9,644 bases of DNA from Fimenecus sp045594645 (GTDB lineage Bacteria; Bacillota; Clostridia; Oscillospirales; Acutalibacteraceae). The translations under genes were made by a program, and so were the position numbers. The stretch covers positions 1-9,644 of the forward strand of contig JAZNYY010000022.1 of NCBI GenBank assembly GCA_045594645.1. Reading direction: 5' to 3'. Below the pieces are notes generated by a model that saw nothing but the letters and a program-made list of their open reading frames with translations, ran no database searches and was not told the DNA's origin. The first letter of the stretch is position 1. Each line of letters opens with the position of its first letter. Shown piece after piece: positions 1-6,612 of the stretch.

Positions 1-41
1 CCCCACCCGACCCTACCCGAATTTGATGTTCAACGGCAAGA

Positions 42-68
42 GGTCGGCGAGCCCGCCGACCCCTACAA
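42..68. repeat. GC-rich palindromic intergenic repeat (GTAGGGG family)
   Basis: A hairpin with 8-bp arms GGTCGGCG (42-49) and CGCCGACC (54-61) and an AGCC loop is followed by CCTACAA. On the - strand this reads TTGTAGGGGTCGGCG, which matches the edge motif of the other GTAGGGG-type hairpins at 3171-3195, 3307-3336, 6094-6117 and 6622-6646. The 20 bases at the left edge also form two near-identical 10-mers (CCCCACCCGA and CCCTACCCGA). The element lies just upstream of the sporulation promoter. It could terminate transcription arriving from the left, but no T-run follows it on the + strand, so I call it a repeat and not a terminator. Confidence 0.6.
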
Positions 69-83
69 AATTAAATTGGCTTG

Positions 84-112
84 TCATATTACCAAACACA
101 CTCTCATAAATA
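84..112 (+). promoter_or_regulatory. Candidate sigma-E promoter for sipL-spoIVA
   Basis: TCATATT at 84-90 and CATAAATA at 105-112 are separated by 14 nt. From established knowledge, Bacillus sigma-E promoters resemble TCATATT, a spacer of about 14 nt, then CATACAAT, so the -35 match is full and the -10 match covers the CATA core plus one more position. The predicted transcription start is near 119, giving a leader of about 30 nt before the start codon at 148. sipL and spoIVA are mother-cell genes and spoIVA is a classic sigma-E target, which supports the reading. A match to a short AT-rich motif can arise by chance. Confidence 0.6.
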
Positions 113-147
113 TAATTGAAATGTAAAGACGATAAAGGAGAGTTTAT

Positions 148-1674
148 ATGGAATTTAATACTCATAAAGACTGTATATCCGTTTGTGAAGAATTGGCGCA
201 GGGCAGTGCCGAGCACCCCATTGACTGCGATATAACCCTGCCCGAATATCTGCCCGACATTGTGAGAATTCTGCGTTGTACCGCCACACCGGGCGTGCAA
301 TCACACTCTGTAACGGGCGACAGAATTACCGCTGAATGTGATGCAAAGGTGAGAATCCTCTATATCTGCGGTGAGGGTAAGCTTCATTGCTTTGAACAAA
401 ATCTGCAATTTGCAAAACAGCTTGAGCTTAAAAGCGGAGACTCCGCACAGATTTTTGTGGGCGCAAAAACCGAATACATAAATTACCGCGTATCAGGTCA
501 GCGCAGACTTGAGGTGCACGGCGCAATTGGGGTATTTGCAAAAGCCTCACTTAAAAAATCTTGTAATCTTGTTTGCAATGCACAGGGCGGTGCGGTTACC
601 TGCCGTAGAGAAGAAATGACCGTTTGCGATTTGCAAAGTGTTGTCGAGAAATGCTTTAATTTGACCGAAACCATTGACACAGGCTCACTTTCAGAGCCCA
701 TAGGCGCAATCATCTCAACCCAAGGCACAGCCACAATTGATGAATTAAAGGTTATTTCTGACAAATTATTCTTAAAGGGACAAATTATTCTGCGCACGGT
801 TTTCAAGGGGCAAGAAAGTCATTCTATTGAAGTCCTTGACAATGTAATCAACATAAATCAGATTATTGAGGCACCCGAAATCAACGAAAATCAAGACATT
901 GACGCGCGACTTTGCGTTTCTTCTCTTGATTTGCGACCGCGATATGATTCGGCGGGGAATAAAAGCTTTCTTGATGTTTCGGCATCTCTCTCATTTTCGG
1001 CTTACGGCTATTGCGTGCGCAGTATTTCGTCGGTTCGCGACGCATATTCAACCAAATATGAAGCCGAAGTAAGCAAAGCAATAGTCTATCTGCCCTGCCT
1101 TGAAGAAAAAATTGACGACACATTCCTTTGTCGCGGTGCCTGTGACCTTTCAACCACGGGAATGACCGAGATTTTAAGCTTTACCTGCGGTGCGGTGTCA
1201 TCTGTATTCTCAGTAAACGAAGACGGAATTTCTGTAAACGGCGAAATCACCACTGATATTATTTATCGCGACCGTCAGGGTGAAATTGCCTTTGCACAAC
1301 GGCTTATCCCGTATGAATACAAGCGAAATATTCATTGTGACTGCGTTCTCACCTGCAATCCTCACGCGGTTGCAACGGCTTCAAGCTATGTATTAAGCGA
1401 CAGCGACCGTCTTGATGTTCGTGTTGAGCTTTGCATTTGCGGTTTCGTGTTCAGCGAAAAAGAAAAGAGCATAATCACCGAAATCAACCTCGATACCTCC
1501 TGCCCCAAAGCCATAAAAAGCGCCGCACTCACTGTTTATTTTGCCGAGGCGGGCGAAAATCTTTGGGATATTGCCCGAAAATATAACACAACGGTTGAAG
1601 CAATTGCAAAAGAGAATAACATAGACGCCACCGCTACCGATAAAAAATGCAAATTGCTCATACCCAAGGCTTAA
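148..1674 (+). CDS. sipL: SipL-like spore coat morphogenesis protein (DUF3794 repeats plus C-terminal LysM)
   Basis: This 508-residue protein resembles SipL, the clostridial protein that binds SpoIVA in the mother cell and helps localise the coat around the forespore. The N-terminal and middle part (about 20-445) is beta-rich with DUF3794-type segments; the opening stretch with LPEYLPDI at 31-38 is characteristic. A LysM domain occupies about 463-506 (GENLWDIARKYN, then LLIPKA at the end). In Clostridioides difficile the SipL LysM domain mediates the SpoIVA interaction, and the Trp in NLWDIA (W473 here) falls in the expected loop. The start at 148 has AAAGGAG at 134-140, 7 nt upstream. There is no signal peptide or membrane segment, as expected for a mother-cell cytosolic protein. 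It carries 25 cysteines, unusually many. spoIVA follows directly. Identity as SipL rests on domain layout and on the neighbour; other DUF3794-LysM proteins exist. Confidence 0.88.
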   Translation: MEFNTHKDCISVCEELAQGSAEHPIDCDITLPEYLPDIVRILRCTATPGVQSHSVTGDRITAECDAKVRILYICGEGKLHCFEQNLQFAKQLELKSGDSAQIFVGAKTEYINYRVSGQRRLEVHGAIGVFAKASLKKSCNLVCNAQGGAVTCRREEMTVCDLQSVVEKCFNLTETIDTGSLSEPIGAIISTQGTATIDELKVISDKLFLKGQIILRTVFKGQESHSIEVLDNVININQIIEAPEINENQDIDARLCVSSLDLRPRYDSAGNKSFLDVSASLSFSAYGYCVRSISSVRDAYSTKYEAEVSKAIVYLPCLEEKIDDTFLCRGACDLSTTGMTEILSFTCGAVSSVFSVNEDGISVNGEITTDIIYRDRQGEIAFAQRLIPYEYKRNIHCDCVLTCNPHAVATASSYVLSDSDRLDVRVELCICGFVFSEKEKSIITEINLDTSCPKAIKSAALTVYFAEAGENLWDIARKYNTTVEAIAKENNIDATATDKKCKLLIPKA

Positions 1675-1688
1675 AGGAGGGAAAACTG

Positions 1689-3167
1689 ATGAAAAACACA
1701 AGTATTTACAGCGATATTGCCACCCGCACGGGCGGTGACATTTACATTGGCGTGGTAGGACCCGTAAGAACGGGAAAATCCACCTTTATAAAGCGATTTA
1801 TGGATTCTGTTGTACTTCCAAATATGGAAAATGAGCAGGTGCGTCAGCGCGCCACAGATGAATTACCGCAATCTTCAGCAGGCAGAACAATTATGACCAC
1901 CGAGCCCAAATTCATACCTGAAAACGCGGTAAAAATCACGCTCCCTGACAATGCAGAATTCAATGTGCGAATGATTGATTGTGTTGGCTACATTGTTCCC
2001 AGCGCTCTCGGATATATTGAGGGAGACCAACCGCGAATGGTGCGTACCCCTTGGTATGAAAACGAAATTCCCTTTAATATGGCGGCAGAAATCGGCACGC
2101 AAAAGGTTATAACCGAGCACTCAACAATCGGGCTTGTGATTACAACCGACGGAAGTATAAGTGACATTCCCCGCGAGGAATACGAAGAGGCGGAAGAGAG
2201 AGTAATCAAAGAGCTTCGCGACCTTAACAAGCCGTTTGTGGTGCTTTTAAACTGTATGTACCCCAAGGGCGAGGCGGCGCAAAAGCTGTCAATTGAGCTT
2301 TCGGCAAAATACAAGGTACCCGTTATGGCGGTAAACTGTCTTGAACTCAGCGAGCCCGAAATCACCGAAATCATAACTCAAATTCTCTTTGAATTCCCCG
2401 TAAAAGAAATCGGAATTGACCTACCCTTGTGGCTTGTGAGTTTGCCAAACGACCATTGGCTTAAGGCAGAAACCTATAAAACCGTGCTTTCTGCCATTGA
2501 AAAGGTTGATTTTGTAAGGGATTTGAGTCTGCTCACCGATACTCTTTGTGAATGTGAGCACATAACAGACGCGAAAATCAGCACAATGGATTTAGGCGTT
2601 GGCAGTGCGTGGATTACTGTGCAGATGTCGGGCGGTTTATTCTATAAAATCCTTGAAGAATCAACGGGAATTACCATTGAAAGCGAGCAAGGGCTTCTCA
2701 AAATACTTAGAGAGCTTGCCGAAATCAAAAAGGAATACTCCCGCATAAAAGCGGCACTTGACGAGGTTGAAAGCACGGGCTACGGAATTGTTATGCCCAC
2801 AATCAACGAACTCACCCTCGACGAGCCTCAAATTGTGAAGCAAGGCGGAAGATACGGCGTTCGCCTTTCGGCATCTGCCCCGTCAATTCATATGATGCGA
2901 GCAAATATTCAAACCGAAGTAGCACCCATTGTAGGTAGTGAAAGTCAATCAGAAGAGCTTGTAAGATACCTGCTTGACGGCTTTGAGGATGACCCACATA
3001 AGATTTGGGAGTCAAATATTTTTGGCAAATCACTTAACGAATTAGTCAACGAGGGACTTCGCAATAAGCTTTATCATATCCCCACCGACGCCCGAATGAA
3101 ATTCCAAGAAACATTAGAGCGTGTAATCAATGAGGGTTGTAATGGGTTGTTGTGTATAATATTATAA
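1689..3167 (+). CDS. spoIVA: Stage IV sporulation protein A, coat basement-layer ATPase
   Basis: SpoIVA is a TRAFAC-type ATPase that polymerises irreversibly on the outer forespore surface and anchors the spore coat. With the start at 1689 the protein is 492 residues, the same length as Bacillus subtilis SpoIVA. The Walker A motif GPVRTGKST (24-32) places Lys at 30. The sensor threonines in TIMTTEPKF fall at 70-71, and the Walker B-like MIDCVG places Asp at 97; as I recall, these positions coincide with the functionally tested B. subtilis residues. The extreme C-terminus (ETLERVINEG, then GLLCIIL) matches the conserved tail needed for localisation and assembly. An in-frame ATG at 1647 lies inside the upstream gene and is rejected. 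The ribosome binding site AAAGGAGGG (1673-1681) overlaps the sipL stop codon (1672-1674) and sits 7 nt before 1689, which suggests coupled translation. Confidence 0.98.
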   Translation: MKNTSIYSDIATRTGGDIYIGVVGPVRTGKSTFIKRFMDSVVLPNMENEQVRQRATDELPQSSAGRTIMTTEPKFIPENAVKITLPDNAEFNVRMIDCVGYIVPSALGYIEGDQPRMVRTPWYENEIPFNMAAEIGTQKVITEHSTIGLVITTDGSISDIPREEYEEAEERVIKELRDLNKPFVVLLNCMYPKGEAAQKLSIELSAKYKVPVMAVNCLELSEPEITEIITQILFEFPVKEIGIDLPLWLVSLPNDHWLKAETYKTVLSAIEKVDFVRDLSLLTDTLCECEHITDAKISTMDLGVGSAWITVQMSGGLFYKILEESTGITIESEQGLLKILRELAEIKKEYSRIKAALDEVESTGYGIVMPTINELTLDEPQIVKQGGRYGVRLSASAPSIHMMRANIQTEVAPIVGSESQSEELVRYLLDGFEDDPHKIWESNIFGKSLNELVNEGLRNKLYHIPTDARMKFQETLERVINEGCNGLLCIIL

Positions 3168-3174
3168 AAAGTAG

Positions 3175-3200
3175 GGGACGCCGACTCGGCGTCCCGATTT
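3175..3200 (+). terminator. Rho-independent terminator after spoIVA, built from a repeat element
   Basis: Perfect 9-bp arms GGGACGCCG (3175-3183) and CGGCGTCCC (3187-3195) with an ACT loop are followed by GATTTT, beginning 8 nt after the spoIVA stop codon. On the - strand the same stem is followed by CTACTTTTT, so it may stop transcription from the alpha-galactosidase side too. The stem belongs to the dispersed GTAGGGG-type repeat family and shares a 19-base identical edge with 6613-6631. Confidence 0.75.
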
Positions 3201-3375
3201 TCTCCCTCTTCGAAGGAGGTGGCAACGCTTAGGCGTTGACGGAGGGAACTTTCGTATTTTTACTCCCCCAGTCGCCTTACGGCGACAGCCTCCTCAAAGA
3301 TGGGGCGTAGGGCTGCCGAGGTCGTCAGCCCCTACAATGTATCTGTTTCTATATTAAGTTCATATTAAACAAATC

Positions 3376-3409
3376 GGGACGCTGATTACAGCGTCCCATA
3401 CATTTTTTA
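3376..3409 (+). terminator. Repeat-derived hairpin with T-run
   Basis: Perfect 9-bp arms GGGACGCTG (3376-3384) and CAGCGTCCC (3389-3397) with an ATTA loop are followed by ATACATTTTTTA. This has terminator form on the + strand and would be a second stop after spoIVA. The stem is closely related to the one at 3175-3195: both are GGGACGC-type, with changes in the inner stem and loop. On the - strand the following bases are CGATTTGTTT, a weaker U-tract. Confidence 0.6.
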
Positions 3410-3488
3410 TTAAATCGGTGAAAGAATCCCTCCACCGCCTACGGCGGTCCCCCTCCCTTTAACAAGGGAGGCTATGTTCCGCATTACT

Positions 3489-5576
3489 TTATTTAGCCTT
3501 GATTTTAATAATCTTATGATACCCCATACCTCTTATTGTCATTGGGATTCCCACATTTTTAAGGTATGCACCTGATTTTTCATATTTTTTATTATCAAGC
3601 TCAAAGGTATAAACCGTGTTATCGTCAAGTCCCTCAAACTTCATTGAAATCTGCTTTTTCATATATCGTGTAACCACCGATGAAATGAATGCAACAGACT
3701 CCTTTTTATCCTCACTCACATAATGATTGAAAAGGATTTCATCACGGTCAATATCAAGAACTCTGTAAAGGTCGCCGAACTGCACAAGATGGCGGATTTC
3801 TTTATAAAGCTCAATATTTTTCTTTGCGCAGGCAAGGTCTTTTAAGCCATATTTTGTGAGGTTACCGCCCACACCCAAAGCGCCCTGCATTGCCACATGG
3901 AACCTGAAATCAAGGCTCATTGGCGGGTTGTACCAGTTAATATCGGTCACCCAAGCACGCATAACCTTTGTTGGTCGCAGATATGTAAACCACTTTTGCA
4001 TCATCATTCGGTCGATTGAGCTTGTGTTGTCACTTGGCCACACTTGGTCAAAGTGTAAAAGTGCACCGTAGTCACTTCGTCCACCGCCTGAAGAACAGCT
4101 TTCAATGCACACATCGGGGTGCTTTTCTTTTAGTCTATCAACAATATCATAAACCGCCTGAGTATGACGGTACCACAATTCCTGCGGGCAATCTAAATTC
4201 TCTGCACCCGTTTCAGAAAGCGGCCGATTCATATCCCACTTGATATATTTAATATTGTGATTTGTGAGCATTTCATCCATTCGCTCAAAGATATAGTCTT
4301 GAACATCTTTTCTTGTCATATTAAGCACTAACTGATGACGAAGTGTATTTGCAGTTCTTGTGTCATAATGATATGCCCAATCGGGATGCTCACGGAACAA
4401 ATCGGAATCGGGATTTACCATTTCGGGCTCAAACCAAAGACCGAAATCCATTCCAAGCTTATTAACATTTTTAATAAGCTCGTCAATTCCGCGGGGGAAT
4501 TTCACGCGGTTTACATACCAGTCGCCGAGTCCCGCACGGTCGTGATTTCTCTTGCCGAACCAACCGTCATCCATAACGAAAAGCTCACAGCCCATTTTAG
4601 CTGCACGTTTTGCGAGTGCTGTCTGGTGAAGCACATTAACATCAAATTCCGTTGCCTCCCAAGAGTTATAAAGAACGGGTAAAATCTTATTGTTAAACTG
4701 CTTTGGCAACACATGGTTTACGGCAAAACGGTTCATCTGTCGGCTCATTTCACCAAATCCAACGGTATATCCGCAGAAAAATTTCGGGGCAACAAAGGTC
4801 TCGCCACCCTTTAATTCGTATTTGAAATCGTGGTCATTAAGCCCCATGGAAACCCTTGTTTTATAAAACAAATCGCGGGTGCAAAGCACTTTAAAGCTAC
4901 CGCTGTAAGCGAGCGTGCCAAAATAAACATCGCCTTGCTTTTCGTCAGCATTCTGATATGCTATGAAATATGGCGATTGATTATGCCCCGTTGTGCCACG
5001 CTTACTGTCAAATACAAGCGCACCGCCCTGAAGCTCTGACTCGGTTTCAACGAATTCGCCACCCCAACTGCCGTTGGTATTCTTGATTTTATATGGGTAT
5101 TGCGACGGTAAGGTAAGCTCACCGCTGAAAATTCGGTCAAGAACGATTTTTTCTTCGCCCTTGTTGGTCACTTCAACCCATCGAGTGATGATGTCATCAT
5201 TATCATTGACTTTGTATTTGAGTGCTATCTGCAAAGGATAAACCTTATCCTTAAAAACAACTGTCAACTTGTTGTTTTCTGCCTCTGCATTCACAAATTC
5301 AAGCTCTATTTCACGGCATTTGTCGGGAAAAACCACCTTCAAATCACTTTCGCGGTACATTGTTCCGCCAAAAACGGTGTATTCCTGACACGCCATATCA
5401 AGTCTTGTGTGATTTGAGTTTTCGTCCCATATGTCAGTTGCCTCATAATCATTCACATTGCACTTTTTACCCCAATGAATGTGACGGTTATAGCCGTATT
5501 TATCAACGCCCAACACATAATGGGTGTTTTTTGTTTCAAGCACAAAAATATTGTTATCTAAAATATGTATTGCCAT
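3489..5576 (-). CDS. GH36 alpha-galactosidase
   Basis: This 695-residue enzyme is a retaining glycoside hydrolase of family 36, expected to remove terminal alpha-1,6-linked galactose from raffinose-family oligosaccharides or melibiose. An N-terminal beta-sandwich region (about 1-290) precedes the (beta/alpha)8 catalytic barrel (about 300-600) and a short C-terminal beta domain. Visible motifs are DDGWF (336-340), WFEPEMVNPDSDL (381-393), the nucleophile motif KWDMNR with D448, CSSGGGR (494-500), and WPSDNT with acid/base D516. The two acids are 68 residues apart, as usual for the family. There is no signal peptide, so it should act in the cytoplasm. It is slightly shorter than the typical 720-750 residues. 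AAGGTG lies 8 nt before the start, and the upstream YhcH-like gene ends 12 nt away, so the two are very likely cotranscribed. SDNTSS replaces the commoner SDNTD. Exact substrate, including N-acetylgalactosaminides, is not settled. Confidence 0.95.
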   Translation of the reverse strand: MAIHILDNNIFVLETKNTHYVLGVDKYGYNRHIHWGKKCNVNDYEATDIWDENSNHTRLDMACQEYTVFGGTMYRESDLKVVFPDKCREIELEFVNAEAENNKLTVVFKDKVYPLQIALKYKVNDNDDIITRWVEVTNKGEEKIVLDRIFSGELTLPSQYPYKIKNTNGSWGGEFVETESELQGGALVFDSKRGTTGHNQSPYFIAYQNADEKQGDVYFGTLAYSGSFKVLCTRDLFYKTRVSMGLNDHDFKYELKGGETFVAPKFFCGYTVGFGEMSRQMNRFAVNHVLPKQFNNKILPVLYNSWEATEFDVNVLHQTALAKRAAKMGCELFVMDDGWFGKRNHDRAGLGDWYVNRVKFPRGIDELIKNVNKLGMDFGLWFEPEMVNPDSDLFREHPDWAYHYDTRTANTLRHQLVLNMTRKDVQDYIFERMDEMLTNHNIKYIKWDMNRPLSETGAENLDCPQELWYRHTQAVYDIVDRLKEKHPDVCIESCSSGGGRSDYGALLHFDQVWPSDNTSSIDRMMMQKWFTYLRPTKVMRAWVTDINWYNPPMSLDFRFHVAMQGALGVGGNLTKYGLKDLACAKKNIELYKEIRHLVQFGDLYRVLDIDRDEILFNHYVSEDKKESVAFISSVVTRYMKKQISMKFEGLDDNTVYTFELDNKKYEKSGAYLKNVGIPMTIRGMGYHKIIKIKAK

Positions 5577-5588
5577 TGTTTTTTCACC

Positions 5589-6035
5589 TTAAACCTTAAC
5601 TTTTACAACCACTTTTTTGCATTGCTTTGCTGTGCTGTTTGTGGCAACGCCGGGACAATGCAAATCGTTGGGATAAAGCACCATAAAGCTATTCTCAATC
5701 AATGTAATCGGCTCGGTTTTACATTCATAAAACCACACATCATTTTCGGGAATTGCCTGTGTTTCTTTCTTTTCACAAGAAATTGGTGCAACACCTATAA
5801 GCTCCTCGCCCTCAACCATAAACTGAATGTCTATGTATTTTTTGTGAGCCTCAGAAATGGTCTTTTCAGGGTCGGTGCTGTACTCCTGCACCATATAATA
5901 AATATTATCGCAGTCAAGCTCATATCTACCCAATTCCATAGCCTTAAAATCAGTTTTTGCAAGGAATTCGAGTGCAGTATAAACTCTGCCCAATCCCTCA
6001 TAGTTTTTAATGTTTTCTAATGTATCAAAAATCAT
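5589..6035 (-). CDS. YhcH/YjgK/YiaL family (NanQ/EbgC-type) sugar anomerase-like protein
   Basis: This 148-residue cupin-like protein belongs to the YhcH/YjgK/YiaL family (DUF386), which includes E. coli NanQ, an N-acetylneuraminate anomerase, and EbgC, the accessory subunit of evolved beta-galactosidase. The family hallmark is visible as EAHKKYIDIQ (62-71), followed by GEE (76-78) and NDLHCPG with H126; these acidic and His residues fit the expected metal-binding pocket. I chose the ATG at 6035 because the protein begins with the usual MIFDTLENI and GGGTG lies 5 nt upstream. A longer frame from 6104 would run across the promoter and add an unconserved hydrophobic tail. It is the first gene of a pair with the GH36 enzyme, which releases alpha-galactose, so an anomerase or mutarotase role on galactose is reasonable but inferred. 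Confidence 0.88.
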   Translation of the reverse strand: MIFDTLENIKNYEGLGRVYTALEFLAKTDFKAMELGRYELDCDNIYYMVQEYSTDPEKTISEAHKKYIDIQFMVEGEELIGVAPISCEKKETQAIPENDVWFYECKTEPITLIENSFMVLYPNDLHCPGVATNSTAKQCKKVVVKVKV

Positions 6036-6051
6036 AATATCACCCGAAACC

Positions 6052-6080
6052 AATATACCAAATTGACACCAAAAAGTCAA
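6052..6080 (-). promoter_or_regulatory. Sigma-A-like promoter of the anomerase/alpha-galactosidase operon, with a possible operator
   Basis: On the - strand, TTGACT (6080-6075) and TATATT (6057-6052) are separated by exactly 17 nt, close to the TTGACA-N17-TATAAT consensus. The predicted start is near 6045, leaving only about 10 nt before the start codon at 6035. An inverted repeat ATTGAC (6062-6067) and GTCAAT (6076-6081) with an 8-nt spacer covers the -35 and part of the spacer, where a repressor site would be expected. The promoter is well supported by match and spacing; the operator is speculative. Confidence 0.7.
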
Positions 6081-6093
6081 TAAAATAAATAAC

Positions 6094-6117
6094 GGCGGGA
6101 GCAAGCCCCCGCCCTAC
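6094..6117 (-). terminator. Repeat-derived hairpin after the 144-residue gene
   Basis: A GC stem GGCGGG (6094-6099) and CCCGCC (6108-6113), extendable inward past one A-C mismatch, lies directly after the stop codon (6119-6121). On the - strand it is followed by GTTATTTATTTTATT, a moderately U-rich tract. The flank GTAGGGCGGGGG on the - strand places it in the same GTAGGG-type repeat family as the other hairpins in the window. It separates the small gene from the alpha-galactosidase operon promoter. Terminator efficiency is uncertain because the U-tract is interrupted. Confidence 0.5.
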
Positions 6118-6118
6118 T

Positions 6119-6553
6119 TTACAAAAACTGTCTCATCTGAATAATCAAATCTTCTTCAAGATTTATAAGTCTTTTGCAGATATCCTTTGATTTTTCGTCT
6201 GCCGCTGCATACTGATTAAGATATTTGTTAAGAGATTTCACACCCATATTACACCCGTCGGTAATCAAATCTGCAATTGTGTTATCAGACTCATTCATAA
6301 CAAGCTTCATATTGGTTTTCATCCAAGACATACCCTTTGCCATTGGATTTGGGTCTTTACCGTCGTCACGGTATTGGTCGAGCAACACCTGCAACTCCTT
6401 GTCAAGCTTGCAATGCTCCTCGCGGTTGTCAGTAAGGTCTTTTTTGAGCTTTTCTGACTTTACATAACCGAGCACATCGTCAATTGACGAAACGCCCATT
6501 TTCACCCCTGCGTCGCACTCGCGAAGCAATTTAATTGTATCCTGTTCAATCAT
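6119..6553 (-). CDS. Small conserved helical protein of unknown function (ferritin-like/DUF2383-type fold suspected)
   Basis: This 144-residue soluble protein is predicted from sequence to be almost entirely alpha-helical, with charged amphipathic segments at about 1-27, 31-60, 70-115 and 118-143. There is no signal peptide or membrane segment. The segment NPMAKGMSWMKTN (68-80) separates two helical halves, and DGCNMGVKSLNKYLNQY (99-115) looks strongly conserved from memory of clostridial hypothetical proteins. That layout suggests a four-helix bundle like ferritin-like or DUF2383 proteins, but no clean pair of EXXH metal motifs is visible (only REEH at 44-47). The ATG at 6553 is chosen because AAAAGGAG (6568-6561) lies 7 nt upstream; the frame extends to 6595 without a better site. 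It appears monocistronic, bounded by repeat hairpins on both sides. I do not know its function. Confidence 0.8.
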   Translation of the reverse strand: MIEQDTIKLLRECDAGVKMGVSSIDDVLGYVKSEKLKKDLTDNREEHCKLDKELQVLLDQYRDDGKDPNPMAKGMSWMKTNMKLVMNESDNTIADLITDGCNMGVKSLNKYLNQYAAADEKSKDICKRLINLEEDLIIQMRQFL

Positions 6554-6612
6554 AAGAACACTCCTTTTAGTTTTAGTAATTTTAGTATTTACCAAAACAA
6601 CAAAAAAATTCC

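Larger units (their letters stand above)
3162..3472. repeat. Gene-free cluster of palindromic intergenic repeats
   Basis: The gap between convergent spoIVA and the alpha-galactosidase gene contains no plausible gene, and almost all of it is palindromic repeat DNA. In order: GGGACGCCG/CGGCGTCCC at 3175-3195; a stem CAACGC/GCGTTG at 3223-3238 enclosed by TCCCTC (3203-3208) and GAGGGA (3242-3247); GTCGCC/GGCGAC at 3271-3286 enclosed by CCCC and GGGG runs (3265-3305); a GTAGGGCTG ... CAGCCCCTAC stem at 3307-3336; GGGACGCTG/CAGCGTCCC at 3376-3397; and a double hairpin ACCGCC/GGCGGT (3434-3448) plus CCTCCCTT/AAGGGAGG (3452-3471). At least three element types are interleaved. Similar short palindromes are common between genes in gut Clostridia; their mobility mechanism is unknown to me. 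Confidence 0.8.

Noticed and set aside
13..300. 95-residue - strand frame at the left edge
   Set aside because: It overlaps the start of sipL and its promoter region in antisense and has no family resemblance.
881..1153. 90-residue antisense frame within sipL
   Set aside because: Shadow of the real gene: Arg/Lys-rich composition and no ribosome binding site.
3168..3488. Riboswitch or small RNA gene in the convergent gap
   Set aside because: The structure is accounted for by separate short palindromic repeats; no known riboswitch core was recognised.
5565..6020. 151-residue + strand reading frame
   Set aside because: It lies antisense to the YhcH-like gene, whose protein matches a known family; the + frame has no recognisable domain.
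5589..6104. Longer YhcH-like protein with a hydrophobic N-terminal extension
   Set aside because: The extension crosses the -35/-10 promoter elements and has no ribosome binding site, and the family begins at MIFD, which is encoded at 6035.
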